Below, piece after piece: positions 36,866 to 49,372 of a stretch of DNA of 64,000 nucleotides. Position numbers and translations under genes: made by a program. Within the stretch, counting starts at the first letter, position 1. Every line of letters begins with the position of its first letter. Under the pieces are notes generated by a model. The model ran no database searches, had not been told where the DNA came from, and saw only the letters and a list, made by a program, of their open reading frames with translations. Location of the stretch: the NCBI GenBank assembly GCA_024336345.1, contig JANFOG010000011.1, positions 992,001 to 1,056,000 on the forward strand, in the 5' to 3' direction. This DNA is from Mariannaea sp. PMI_226. Taxonomy: Eukaryota > Ascomycota > Sordariomycetes > Hypocreales > Nectriaceae.

Positions 36866-38568
36866 ATGGTCCAGAAACCCTCCCACAAGCGCGCCCAGAG
36901 CATCATGGCCGCTACCGCCCAGGACCACCTCGAGCTTGGTGGCAAGATTTCGTGGCTTGCCTCCCTCGACACTGCTTATCGACCATCCCGCAATTATCGC
37001 CGCTCCTCCATCATTTGCACCATCGGCCCCAAGACCAACTCGGTCGAAGCCATTAACCGTCTGCGTACTGCCGGTCTCAATGTTGTTCGCATGAACTTCT
37101 CTCACGGCTCATATGAGTACCACCAGAGCGTCATTGACAACGCCCGTGAGGCTGAGAAGGTCCAGCCCGGTCGTCATGTCGCCATCGCCCTCGATACCAA
37201 GGGCCCCGAGATCCGAACCGGAAACACAAGAAACGATGAGGATATTCCCATCAAAGTCGGCACCATCATGAACTTTACCACTGACGAAGCCTATGCTACC
37301 TCGTGTGACACCGAGAACATGTTAGTCCACTCTGTCCCACTGGCGGGACCCTCCGATAAGCCTATCGAAGCGCTAACCATCCCTCCCCCCCCACCATCAG
37401 GTACGTCGACTACAAGAACATCACCAAGGTTATTGAGCCTGGCCGTATCATTTATGTCGACGACGGTGTCCTTGCTTTCGATGTTCTCAGCATTGAGGAT
37501 GAGAAGACCGTAAAGGTCCAGGCCCGAAACAACGGTTTCATCAGCTCCAAGAAGGGTGTCAACTTGCCTAACACTGATGTCGACCTTCCCGCTCTTTCTG
37601 AGAAGGACAAGGCCGATCTGAGATTTGGCGTCCAGAACAAGGTCGACATGGTCTTTGCCTCATTTATCCGCCGAGCTCAGGACATCCGTGATATCCGCGA
37701 GGTTCTCGGAGACGAGGGCAAGCAGATCCAGATCATTGCCAAGATCGAGAACCGACAGGGTCTCAACAACTTCAAGGAGATTCTTGAGGAGACCGATGGT
37801 GTCATGGTTGCCCGTGGTGATCTCGGTATCGAGATTCCCGCCGCTGAAGTGTTTGCCGCCCAGAAGAAGCTCATTGCCATGTGCAACTTGGCTGGCAAGC
37901 CCGTCATTTGTGCCACCCAGATGCTTGAGTCCATGATCAAGAACCCTCGCCCTACCCGTGCTGAGATTAGCGACGTCGGCAACGCCATCACCGATGGTGC
38001 CGACTGTGTCATGCTTTCCGGTGAGACTGCCAAGGGTAGCTACCCCGCTGAGGCCGTTCACGAGATGCACGAGGCCTGCCTCAAGGCTGAGAACACCATC
38101 CCCTACGTTTCCCACTTTGAGGAGATGTGCAGCGTGACCAAGCGTCCCGTGTCGACCGTCGAGTCTTGCGCCATGGCTGCTGTCCGTGCCTCCCTGGACC
38201 TCGGCGCTGGTGGTATCATCGTCCTGTCCACCTCTGGAGAGTCCGCCCGACTTCTGTCCAAGTACCGCCCCGTGTGCCCCATCTTCATGGTGACCCGAAA
38301 CGATACCACCTCTCGCTTCGCTCACTTGTTCCGTGGCGTGTACCCCTTCCTGTTCCCCGAGGCCAAGCCCGACTTCACCCAGGTTAACTGGCAGGAAGAT
38401 GTGGACCGACGTATCAAGTGGGCTGTTGACAACGCTCTGCGCCTCAACGTTTTGACTCCTGGTGAGACCGTTGTTGTCGTCCAGGGCTGGAAGGGTGGTA
38501 TGGGCAACACCAACACCCTCCGAATCGTCAAGGCTGACCCCGAGCACCTTGGCATTGGCCAGAAGTAA
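36866..38568 (+). CDS. pkiA: Pyruvate kinase
   Basis: Two exons: 36866-37320 and 37401-38568; 540 aa. The intron begins GTTAGT and ends CATCAG. The family is unmistakable: [39 protein letters not shown] (Arg and Lys of the active site), [10 protein letters not shown], the signature [12 protein letters not shown] (with GDLG), [12 protein letters not shown] and TRPVS-type regulatory C-terminal domain ([16 protein letters not shown]). It converts phosphoenolpyruvate plus ADP to pyruvate plus ATP, the last step of glycolysis, in the cytosol, and fungal enzymes of this type are activated by fructose-1,6-bisphosphate. ATG context TCACCATGG is strong. Codon bias is C-ending, as for highly expressed genes. 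An upstream non-coding intron may exist (GTAAGT at 36204, CTCAG at 36795). Confidence 0.98.
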
Positions 38569-40656
38569 ATGGCTTGCGTTGGGAGAATATGACGGTGCAA
38601 AACGATTTTATACACAATCAGACGTAATGATAGACCTGGGTAACGATTGTTTTAGGGTCAGGTAACTAACTGGGTATTCGAGTTTCTAAATGACGTTGAA
38701 ATCAAATGAAATGGAAATTGGAGTGAAGATTACCTCCAACCTACCACACATCTCTTCCGATTCCAAATGTGATGGTTCCTCGAAGTGATTGCAAGTAACG
38801 AAATTCTTGGGTGTCATGGCAACTTTACCATGCATCATGGCATGCGCAAAGATAATGCCTCCAAGGGAAATATGTGTGTGTGTGCGGTTGGGATAAGTTC
38901 ATGCACCAAAAGAGCCACTAACGCGGGAGTAAAGGGCCATCGCGTTCACTAGGATCATGCATAAATGGTTACCGACTGACCAGGGGGAGAAGGGGTGGTT
39001 TCAAAATTAAGAGCACCATGAGATGTGATGGGTATAAACATATCAAAGTGTCTCGGCAGGATACACGTAGCACTCATGTCTGGAGAAGGCTTTGACCCAA
39101 CGAATGGTCTAGACTCGTGGGTCAGTCTATTCGACGTGAAGACAATTTGATATGGCATGACAATGTTGGAGGAAATGGATGTAGAAGGAAATAAGAGCCC
39201 AATGAGAACTTGGACAGGTTGACAGCCATGGGCTCTGGCCTGATGATGAGAGGGCAACGAGGAATCCAGTCAGTGGGGGGTTTGAAAGGCACCCGTCTTC
39301 CAGTTGCCGAATGAGAGTGGGAACAAAGGGAAGCTGGGCTTCAACATGACGTGATAGATATTTTATATTTCTGACTGCTAGGTTATGGTTACTTTTTCCT
39401 TTTATTTATTTATTTTTCACACAGGCACTGGTTATTGAGGGAGTTCTTTGTCGTCTCTTAAGTGTGGCAAAATTGATAGCACAGGATGCCTAGGTACGGA
39501 CAATCGGATCTGGGCTCGCTAAGCCGCGGCAAGGAGATTCGCCGTCAAAGCTACTGACTTTTCCGTATCATTGATCGGGGGAACGCAGATGGGCCACGAG
39601 GTGATTTGACAGGGGAGAGGGCAAATGTCGAGTGTTGAAGCTGCTGTCTGGGGCGACTGCGACGTCACAGTCGCCTCGTCACAACCCGACCATGAACAAG
39701 GCGATTTGTTCGCTTAGGGAGTACTTTGAGGATTGAAAAATTGCAAGTCACAGGTACAGAAGGGGATTTCTTGGGGCCGGAGAGGAAGCTCATTTTTATC
39801 GTTGCTGTAGGGAGAGTGTGAGTTATCTGCAAGTAGGCGGCGAGGAAAGGGTTGTTTGTGGCAAAGACCCAAAATGACACGCATGTGGAGTGGGCCAGAA
39901 AGTGAGGGATGATGCAATCAGTCAAATAGCAGCGCTTTTTCTTTTTCTTTTTCTTTTCTTTTTTTCTATGTAATTCCTCGTGTTCGCTGAAAACTGAGCT
40001 GCGGACTGTACGTTTCTATTTTTGTTATCCAGTACAGCACGCAACCAGAGCTGAAAGCGGTGTCAAAGGCTCGTAAAGAATGCGGGATGGTTGTTTTCGG
40101 CGAAGTGCTTAATAAGCGGGTTATCAGTCCATTTGACGTGTAACATTACCTTTTCATTCGCGATATACGCACCACGAGCGTATCAAAAAGTTGGGCACTT
40201 ACGCACATTTACGAGGGCTTTCCAAGTACGGTAAACATTAACCAGCATGTTATAAGTAATGTTGAACGCAACTGGATAGCGTACAGTGTGATCTATTGAT
40301 AGAAACTCTCGTTGCGATGTGCGCTGTCCCCAGTAACTATTAGCCGCATTTACGAGAACACTCAAGCTGCTTTCTGCAGATATCTCGAGACATCGCGGCT
40401 ATAATAAACGTGTCCAGCTCCCGTTTACAAAACCCCGCCTTCTTTTTTCCTTTCCATGTTCATATATTTCTCAGCAAAATCAAGAATTTACAACCTCGGA
40501 CCTTTCCTACCCTCACGTTGATATCTTCCCATTTGTACACACCGCTAAATATTTGTTCAACGACATCATATTATACGATATATTTTATCCAACGCCAAGG
40601 CAGTCTAATATTGGCTAAAAAAGAAAGAAGGGAAAGAATCGATCAGAGAAGAAAAC
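38569..40656. other. 2.1-kb intergenic region
   Basis: Between pyruvate kinase and the Cys-rich gene. Contains a T-rich stretch near 39385-39420 and 39930-39965, probably 3' and promoter sequences. No supported gene on either strand. Confidence 0.5.
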
Positions 40657-41169
40657 ATGTGCCACCAGCCCCAGGTTCTCTTCAAATGCGGCTGCATCCA
40701 CCCCCGTCCCCTAGGAGACATTCCCAGCGAGGAATACCACGATCTCGTGCAAACTGAGGATGGTCTTGTATACAAGCTCTGTGGCACTGCCGAGCATATT
40801 GGAGCTCCCTGCGATCCGCAGTTCATCGAGACCGACCCGCTCACTTCCATCCAAGTCAGGACGATGTGCGTCGACTGCTTGGCCAAAGCGTATGACCAGC
40901 CGCTTCCCGTGGTCAAGCCTTCGAAGCCAGCGGTCTGGGCCAAGAAGATGAAAATGAAGAAGGCTCATACCTGGGCGGCGGGCTCTGGTGAAAGGAAGAT
41001 ACAACCAGACCTTGCAGCCTTCGAGGAGGATGGAGAGAAGAATGATAGGCAAGCGAAACTACAACACCGGACTTCCACTGCTCTTTCTATCACTGGCTCA
41101 GTTCGCTCTTTTTGGATGTTTGGCAAGAAGCCCAAATATGAGAAGATCGAGGGCACCATCCATTGTTGA
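40657..41169 (+). CDS. Cys-rich hypothetical protein, 170 aa
   Basis: Single-exon ORF with ATG at 40657. Cysteines cluster in the first 75 residues (C2, C11, C13, C42, C52, C71, C74, with nearby His), ending with CVDC, which suggests a zinc-binding fold, but the spacing matches no domain I know. The C-terminal half is Lys-rich and ends in a polar tail. There is no signal peptide or membrane segment. Neighbours (pyruvate kinase upstream, MFS gene convergent downstream) give no functional clue. Coding character is convincing; function is unknown. Confidence 0.6.
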   Translation: MCHQPQVLFKCGCIHPRPLGDIPSEEYHDLVQTEDGLVYKLCGTAEHIGAPCDPQFIETDPLTSIQVRTMCVDCLAKAYDQPLPVVKPSKPAVWAKKMKMKKAHTWAAGSGERKIQPDLAAFEEDGEKNDRQAKLQHRTSTALSITGSVRSFWMFGKKPKYEKIEGTIHC

Positions 41170-41566
41170 TCGGCGACCTTCGGGCACCAATTGCGGGGAG
41201 AGGGGGGGCGTTTTTGAGGACACAGCCCGAATCATGAGCTACGACAGCAAGGCGTTTACGAGGAGTTATTTTTTTTTAGTCTTGGCTTTGTTTTTGGGTA
41301 ACATCAGATTGGGTAGAAGGGAGAAAAGGAAGGGAAATGATCAACACGCAAAATTAAACAGAATGCAATAAATGTAATAAATATTAAAACCAGTTTACTC
41401 ATGAATATACCCTCGTAAATGCAACAAAGCTGCTGTCTCGAACAACACAGTCCTTGTCTATATCTCTTTTCTCTTCTCTCTCTCCTTCTCTTTCGTTTGC
41501 AATGCAATAGAAATTTTTATGGTACTGAATTATATGTATGATATATGCACTTCCCCCGATCTTGGC
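41170..41566. other. Convergent 3' intergenic region
   Basis: About 400 bp between the stops of the Cys-rich gene and the second MFS gene. AT-rich with T runs; no gene. Confidence 0.5.
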
Positions 41567-43629
41567 CTAGAGATCCTTGATCTCGAACCGCTTTCTTAGA
41601 TGCTCACCGTGCTTCAAAAACAACCATGGCGCTGGCAACAATGCCAAGGCGATGAATCCTAGCAAGCTGTTACCCCACCCCATACCTAGCTTGTCGTACA
41701 TTGGTATGCCAGCCAGCGGTAGCACCGCCCCGGCAAGAGATCGTACTACAGCGTTGGCGGCTAGTGCTGAAGCTGCGTAGATGGTGAAGGTGTCAACGAG
41801 ATACATTTGGAGCGACTGGGATTCCATCGGCGTTAGCTTCTTATTACCTTTGCAACAGGGTGAGGAAAAAGGGGAGAGAGGAAGAGATAGACAAACCATG
41901 AAGATGATGAGATTTCCAACACCGATTACAGCTGTTCCAATAATAGGTGCTATCCAATGCACCTTGTACTCGGCTGTCCATCCATAGATGAAAAGCCCGG
42001 CAGGAAGCAGGATTGCTCCGATTCGGAGTGGCGGCAGTCTGTATTCCGGCTTTATGCCCCCAGTCGTCGGGGCCGGCGCATTCTGAACATCACCGCTTTC
42101 GCCTCCATCTGCTTGTGCCGCAGCTGCGGCTTGTTCCTTCTCCTCGGCGGCTTTCTTTTTGATATATGAGTCACTCGAGGCAGAAAAGTAGCCTACACCC
42201 AGCATGCTTCCGACGCCAAGACCCAGGAACGTTAGGCCCGCGTTGATGGTGCTGAAGCCGTAGATGCGCATGAACAGAGGCGTCAGGCTGGTAAACATGA
42301 GATACAGGTAGGCATAGGCGAGTCCGACATAGAAACCGCAGATGATACAAATGGGTGAAAAGGCGAGCATCTTGAAGGGACGGAGAATGCTGCGCTTGAA
42401 GTAGTCGGTTGGGCTGAGGCCGGCGTCGAGCTTCGAACGGAGACGATCGTTGCCAGTCTCCTTGCGAAGCCTCAGCGCCTTCTTGGCCAGCAGCACGGGG
42501 GCGTATGTCTCTCTGGAGAAGAGAAGGAAGATGCAGGACAAGGTGCCGGACATGATGGTCAGGATCCAAAATACCCAGCGCCAGCCCAGCTTTTCGGCGA
42601 CGATGCCCCCCACAACCGGACCGATGATGGGGCCCAACAGCGGGCCGATAGAAAAGCTCGCCATTGCGGCACCTCGCTTCTCCTGAACAATCATGTCGGC
42701 AATCGTGCCTCCGCCGTTGGTGATGGGGGCAGAGCCGAAGATGCCGCTGAGGAAACGGAAGGCGATGAGGGAGCTAAGAGATGGGGCCTTGGCGCAGGCA
42801 ATGAGGAAGACTATTAACAAAGGTATTAATTCAGGTTCTTGTTGCTTTATTGCATTTTGTGGTCAGGAAGCCAAGTAGGGCAAAGACACCACTTACTGAT
42901 GAAGCCGAAGTTGCAGCCATGGTAGACAACCACACGGCCATACAGCTCAGACAGAGGTGCGAATATCATAGGTCCAGCAGCAAAGCCAAGAACATAGACA
43001 GATACACAAAATGAGGCGAGTTCGGTGCTTCTGCTGTTGAACTCGATCATGAGCTCTGGAACACCTGGAGCGAACATAGCTGGGAAGTTGGCGTTAGGTC
43101 AGCGCATTTCTTCTTCAGCAACAGCGAGACGATCAATACAACGATGAAGGAAATAAGGCTCCATTTCCGAATTCTCTCTTCTTCAAATTTCCCGGAAAAT
43201 GAATTATAGGTAGAACTCACAAGATGCAAGGGGAGTGACGAAAGTCAAGGCGCTCACTAAGACACAGTTGAGCACCTTTCTCCACGTCACCCAATTATAC
43301 GGATTCTCGGGGTCGTTGTCACCATCCCACCAGACGACATCGTCCTGATCACTACCGTTCTTGGCAGAATCATCGGCTTCGTCTTCGGCTTCTGCCTTTT
43401 CCACGTCTTCATTTGTTATGTGAGTTTTGTCGACGCTGCTCCTGGTAGCGAGGCTGTGTCTCCGTTTCTCTTCTTGGGCCTCTGTTAGGACGAAACCCAA
43501 ACTGCTGGGAATATCGGCGTCATGGCCCTCGTCGATTGCCTCGCGAGTCTTTTCCTCTCTTGTAGCTTCACGATGCAGCTTATGCGACTCATCGTGCTCG
43601 TCTGATAACGTGTCGTTGGAGGACGACAT
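41567..43629 (-). CDS. Second MFS transporter, DHA1 type, 584 aa
   Basis: Four exons: 43629-43221, 43079-42897, 42810-41897, 41815-41567. The N-terminal 110 residues are charged and Ser-rich, leading to the family's NPYNWVTWRK. Then about 12 membrane segments with motif A as SELYGRVVVY, and a motif C-like GPLLGPIIGPVVGG. The last exon repeats the DHA1 ending (YLVDTFTIYAASALAANAVVRSL) also seen in the first MFS gene. The third intron (41896-41816) is 81 nt, a multiple of three with no in-frame stop, so an unspliced form would still be open. Likely a plasma-membrane drug or metabolite exporter; substrate unknown. Confidence 0.88.
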
Positions 43630-46600
43630 TTTGTGTCTGTGGGTTCTGCTTGAGTGCGAATTAATTCCATGTTAGTCACGGACAAAGGGCCAACAACAGA
43701 TTTGCGCTCTCTAAAGGGAATAGGATTTTCAACTGCATTGATAAATAATAAGCCATTTTTACACGGCTTGATACTATCGGGCTGACATGTATTCCTAGGA
43801 AAATGACTGGGGGCGTTCTTTTTTGTTTGTCTTTTTTTGTTGCCAACTTACATACCTGTCTGAACCGAGGCTTTCAATTAAAGCTCCCCCGCAACAATAT
43901 CCGAATACTACCTATACTTTTTTCTTCCCCAGGAAATCTTCTAACTAGCTCCAGGCGGTTCCTTGAGCTAGCCCACGAAGCTTACAGCGGGCGCCAGGGC
44001 ACAGGGCTGTGCTTCCCAGTAGGATCTGAGGGGCTGCGGTCCACTGAAGCGCCAACTGGTCGCCGAGTCTGGATCACCTTTCCCCGCAGAAACGACCACA
44101 AAGGTGGAGCAGCCAGTACGCGCGGGCGGCGGCCCGGGGATAAGATGGACGAGAGAGCTTGAACTGAGAGGGAGAAGGAGAGTGGTGGAGAGTTGTCGTT
44201 CCGACACTTGTTGGCTCAGCTTCCTCGTGGGGGACAAAGAAACATCCGACGGGGAGAGAAAAGAAATGGGTGAATGCGCAGTCGTATGATGGGTTCGACG
44301 AAAGCAACGATAATGAGGCGATTCAAGACGGGAAACTCGAGGGGGCCAGGGAAGAAGAAGAGATCGTTAATCTCTATATCGATTCAGACCCAGATAGTTG
44401 GGATCTTGGCCCCTTGGTGGGCTCTGTAGGTGTTTTTGTCTTTCTCGGTTTTCAGGGACTTATTTGACGACCTCAATCGCATTTGCATGCTATTTGGACC
44501 GTTATTAATAAACCAGCCTGGCTGAGTGAGCGTCTGGGCCAGTCTTTCGCCAACCTATGGAGGAGGCTTGTCGTTGTTTGTGGGTTGGGTGACGGGAGCG
44601 AAATCTGGGCTTCAGGACGGCAACCAAAACTTCGAATGGTCAACAACAGACACCAGGAGAATGCAAAGGAAACAGCTCAAGAAGAGGAAGAAAAGGAAGA
44701 GAAGGTCGAGAATATCATATCAGAAGATAAAACTACCCATGGCTCATTTTGTTGGTTCTTTGCCTCCCTTTACATCCCCACCCCCCTGGTAGAACCAGCC
44801 CAGAGTCCATTCTGCTTCGGATCCGTTGCTCCCCCTCCCCCCTCCCCCCAGTTAGTTTACCCAGAACCAGTCCTTGCACATTACTGTAAGTTGATTATTA
44901 TTCGCTTCCCAACTAGACGGACGAAGCAGGTAAAGTCGTGAAGTACCTTAAGTCCGTAGCTACGGGGGGGATAGTCATCCTGCTTGCAGAATTACCTGCG
45001 TACTTGATGTTACCTACATATTAACGGCGTCTTTCAAGAGAGCTGAACCTGGCGAGCTTCCCACAGCCTCGGACAATTCCTCTCGACTCCGCCTGGATCA
45101 GCCTAAGCTTGACTTGTTTGGGTGTGCTTGGTGTGCTTGTAGTTTTCGTGTCACAGTCTTGATCTTGTTCTCATCACCAACTCGGACAAAGACAAATCTC
45201 AAGAGTCAAATCCTTTGAGAAAGAGACAGGGGGTTTTTCTATTATTCAGTAGTGTCACGTCGTACCATAAGGTAGCAAAGATCCAACTCTCCACGCGTAC
45301 TTGACCGCACCTCCGTTTGGGCTCTTCCTAAATAGGTACGGGGAATTAAAATCAAGATGGCCTCTCTTCTCAAAAGGCACGAGCACGAGGTGAAGATGGA
45401 GAACAAAAGAACAAAACGTGGAGCCTGGGGGGGAGGGGGAAATGGGGGAGTGGGAACCGTAACGAAACGAACAATGCAACGCTGCTTAAACCCGTCTCGG
45501 CCGATGGGCTGCACAACGCCGGTTTCTCTCTCCCCCGCCCAGAACGATTCCCGTCCCCTGCGGGCGGAAATCGGCACGCTTTTCAAGCCCTTGGCGGCGA
45601 CATTTATCCTTCTTGGAAGCAAAAAAACGGGCTTTGGGGGCTTTGGTGCTTTGGGGGGAAAGGGAGGCTCGCATAACGCCTCAGGTGGCGTCCAATGAGC
45701 GGGCGGCGGAAAAAAACAAACAGAGAGCACAGGAGTTAACTTACCTATCACACATCCTCGACCAGGGGGGGAAGGGGATTTCACCATAGCAAGGGTTCGG
45801 ATGGTTACAGTAGGCAGTTTGGTGGATTACCGAGATGAAACAGGGCCATGCCAATCATTTGCCATGAACGGAGTATGTTACGAAGAACTAAATGCGGATT
45901 AATTAGACTACCTCCCCTTTGCTATAGTAGAAGCTTACAACTTAAGCTATCAATCCATCGTGAAGGCTAATCTGGAGTGTCGGTGCTGATGATGAATTGT
46001 GAATAAGTCTTGCAAATAGACTTGGTTACCTATTCCAATTTTTCCCTCCCTATTCTTTTAATCTTGACCAAAGCTTCAGTTAGATACGTCGTAATAATAC
46101 TATAATACTCATTCTTTGATATTCGATATTCGACATGTTACAGTCAGAAATATTTGTGTTCGGAACCAACACCCACTTGGCAATACTCGCTCCTTCATCT
46201 ACCCGTCCATAGCTGTCCAGGATGTCCACTGACAAGGAATAGAAACTTCCACCTCAATATATTACAAAGATCATATCACTTACCGACGCAACCCTTACTC
46301 ATCACCTCATCCGACCTGAAATTCTCAACCCCCATCCTTCATATCTACCCGTTCCATACCCGGCGATAATATCGGAGATCATTTGAGCTAAACCCATGCT
46401 TAGTGTGCTAAACAAAACACGAGCTGTATGCTTCCCGGCCGCCTGCTGAGAGTCAATTGAGTATATCAAAAAAGGGATCTTTTGTGTGTCTCAGCTGTTC
46501 CTCTCAGGGATCTGCGCCGTCTCAGGGCCCCCTTTCAGCTACGAAACTTCGCGTGCGCTTGTCTCAGTTGGCAGTGACAATGACGACATCGCTAAATAAT

Positions 46601-47462
46601 GTACTAAACTTGACGGTGGCTGCCATGGATCTTTTCTCATTCTGTGTTTTTTCTCTTCCTTCAGTATTACTTTGCAATTTGCCACTTCTTTTCGTGCAAA
46701 CGTTGCCTACAATTGGTCTTGAGCGGCCAAGAGAAATGCCGGGCATCTACGTTTCATGATCCACTCAATTAAAACCTCTTGGAGGATATGAGTTGTATAG
46801 TGAAGTTTTTATATGCTTATCGAGAGGGGGAGACTAAGTCATCATTATCCCCCCTTATCTTAGAAACATGCCGCTCGATATGATCTTGCACGGCGAACAA
46901 GATAAGGTGACACTTCAACGAGTAACATGGCATCTATCACGCTGAGGTCGACCAGTGCAACATACTCATCAGGAGCCTTGGGTTCGTGATCACTCCTCAA
47001 CTTCCTTAGAGGACACGCCCATTCCTGGTTCCATCACCACCAAGTACAGTGTCCTCTTGGTATTTATTCAGACCATATCATGTGCTTGGAGGCCAAGGTG
47101 AGTACTGAGTTTATAAAGATAGGGGCAATATTTTCCCATGACGTAGGCCCCAAGGTTTGGGACAGAACACCGCGAAACACACCAGGTCAAGTTTCGCGCT
47201 CGCGTCCTATGCCACCCAGCCCATGACCTGGTTTGAAGCTGAAGGCATATGTCTTCGCGGATTAGGGGCGCGTATAGGGCCCTCATGTTGAACCGTTTTA
47301 GTTGACTGTCACTGCTGACCTGGAGTCAGGCATAGCAGTACCCAGTAGGTAGCCACAGAGCAAAGATCGGCACTTGCTCAGACTCATGATGGCGCTGATA
47401 CCAAACACCGAGTCCGCACAAAAGTCTTAATATCAGAGTAGGCATAGTTACCCATACGAATA
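43630..47462. other. 3.8-kb intergenic region
   Basis: Between two minus-strand genes. It contains C-rich and CT-rich stretches near 44.8 kb, an ORF of 181 aa on the minus strand (45242-45787) that is Pro/Arg-rich and has no domain, and AT-rich patches near 46-47 kb. I see no supportable gene; promoter of the MFS gene lies at the left. Confidence 0.45.
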
Positions 47463-48494
47463 TTACGACGTAGCAGTGAATTGAAGAACGCCAGAACTGA
47501 ACAGCTGTGCCCGAAGCTGTCGTATATCATCTAGGGAATCCATCGCACGCTGCCCAAGGATGTCGCATTGTATCGTCAGAGCTCTAGCTTGAGCGCTTGT
47601 CTCGCCTACAGTAGAGACCACCAAGGTATTCAATTCCTCGCTTTGCGATTTCAAGGATGACTGAAGTTCTACCATCATCGTTGTTATTAGGGATACAGCC
47701 GATTCCCTGGGGGCCACAAATGATCCAATACGGATTTCTGGAATGTCATAATTAGGTTCGTGATCCTTCGGTAGTTTAGAAAAGACATGGGAACAAAGAC
47801 GGCCAAGATCCATGATGTTATCGAGAATGTCTATGAAACGCATGTGGCAAGCGATCAAGAGGTTGATGAGGGAATGATCAAGGATTGGGGGCTGCCTTGT
47901 CTGTAGGGATTGGCGCATTTTGTGGACGCAATCAGGTAGCGTACATGACTCATTGCCAACGGGTCTGTTGATGCGATGGTTTACTCTCAGGAGAACCTTG
48001 GGGTACAGCTGAGATAACTCCTGGCCTCTTTGAAGGAGAAGCTCGACGGACTTTTCGAGGTTGAGTTTTCCCTCTACACTTTGAGAAAAACTCTTCATAT
48101 ATTCGACAGTCAAGTGTTTATGAACAACAGATGCAGGAAACTCTTCATGAAGATAGTCCAATGAGGTCATGAGGTTTGCGAGGAGCGCAACTGGACTAGG
48201 ATCGCCATCAACATTATCGCTCACCGGTGGCGTGGTGACGAAGGGTTGGTTTGCAGAATTGCCAGTGATGCCAGTTGGCACTTGATCAAATGATAAGAGA
48301 GACGGCCAGTCGAAATCCAGGCCGTCCAGGTGCGGTTGTTGCACGATTCCGCTTCGAAGGGATCGTGTTGGGGGACTGAAGATGCACTGCACACTTGCTT
48401 TTGCGCAACGAACGCAAACGACAGAGCCGGGTTGCTTTGGGCATTTCAGCTTCTTTGAATGACAGCGGTCGCACGCTTGTCGAAGCTCGGCCAT
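47463..48494 (-). CDS. Zn2Cys6 transcription factor with AflR-like C-terminal region, 343 aa
   Basis: Single exon. A canonical binuclear cluster sits at residues 8-37 (Cys8, 11, 18, 27, 30, 37; C-x2-C-x6-C-x8-C-x2-C-x6-C) with ACDRCHSKKLKCP, the form seen in AflR-type regulators of secondary metabolism. The rest lacks the fungal_trans domain and instead has a helical region of about 200 residues (PVALLANLMTSLDYLHEEF, and CHMRFIDILDNIMDLGRL), typical of the aflatoxin-regulatory domain. Such factors usually control a nearby biosynthetic cluster, but no PKS, NRPS or terpene gene is in the window. Nuclear protein; target genes unknown. Confidence 0.83.
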   Translation of the reverse strand: MAELRQACDRCHSKKLKCPKQPGSVVCVRCAKASVQCIFSPPTRSLRSGIVQQPHLDGLDFDWPSLLSFDQVPTGITGNSANQPFVTTPPVSDNVDGDPSPVALLANLMTSLDYLHEEFPASVVHKHLTVEYMKSFSQSVEGKLNLEKSVELLLQRGQELSQLYPKVLLRVNHRINRPVGNESCTLPDCVHKMRQSLQTRQPPILDHSLINLLIACHMRFIDILDNIMDLGRLCSHVFSKLPKDHEPNYDIPEIRIGSFVAPRESAVSLITTMMVELQSSLKSQSEELNTLVVSTVGETSAQARALTIQCDILGQRAMDSLDDIRQLRAQLFSSGVLQFTATS

Positions 48495-49372
48495 GTTTGT
48501 GTTGGATGTGAATGCTTGATGGACGTGTGTTCAATAAAAGCCCATGTTGTTGACGCAACACTTTCCTGTGCCTACTAAGACGATGTGGGCGGCTTCCCAG
48601 ATTGGTCAGTTCAGTTCAGTTTAATTCAGCACAGTTGATGCTGAGGTTGCTACCCTGGAGCTACAACAAATTAGCTAGAGGACCTAGTAAAGCATATCTT
48701 TCTTCCCTGAACTCAATAATTAAGATGGATCCTACCTCGTTTTATAGATATAGAGAAAGATAGGAATTCGCAACTGAAATAAAAACGAGTATTCAAATGT
48801 GTTGATCCATATATGTCTCTGGAATTTTTACTGGGTGATATCAGCTATATTTGAAAAATGTGCGAAGGTTACATCCATTCATTCGCCCGTTACTTGGGAA
48901 GGAGTCCATGTCGCGATGACATCAACCTAAGGCACCCATTCGCCAATAATAATGGTTAATTAAGCGGACATCATGTACATTTCACCGGCAAAAACATGGA
49001 AATGTACTTAGATTGACAGTGATAAGTGTCTTAGTTTATTGATTAATTGATTTTTAAATATGTTTGCAGCTTCTGGCCAGCCCACTGTCGTTGTTTTATG
49101 TGTGTATGTGTACAGTATGTGCATGTGTGTTGTAGGCATGTTGTAATCGTTGCTTGCCCTGTGTAACATCTGACCAGCCCTGAGCTAAAGCCACCCACCA
49201 CCACCACACCACAGCATTCCGCTCTTTGTTCTTTCCGTTCCCTTCTCCTGCAATCCAATCCTTATTCTCCAACACTCCAACGCCTCGTCATCATCTTCTC
49301 TTCTCACCTTCTCCGCATCATGTGCACTGTTCAATTTCCTCACATTGATGCCCCTGTCGCTGCTATCCGAGA
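48495..49372. other. Divergent promoter region
   Basis: About 880 bp between the AflR-like regulator and the Iks1-type kinase gene. It includes AT-rich sequence and CCACCACCA-type pyrimidine stretches near the kinase start. No gene is supported. Confidence 0.5.

Noticed and set aside
37660..38547. 295-aa ORF antisense to pyruvate kinase
   Set aside because: Codon-biased genes with C at third positions create long open antisense frames; the sense gene is certain.
45242..45787. 181-aa Pro/Arg-rich minus ORF in the region upstream of the second MFS gene
   Set aside because: No domain, low complexity, no matching promoter or splice signals; likely spurious.
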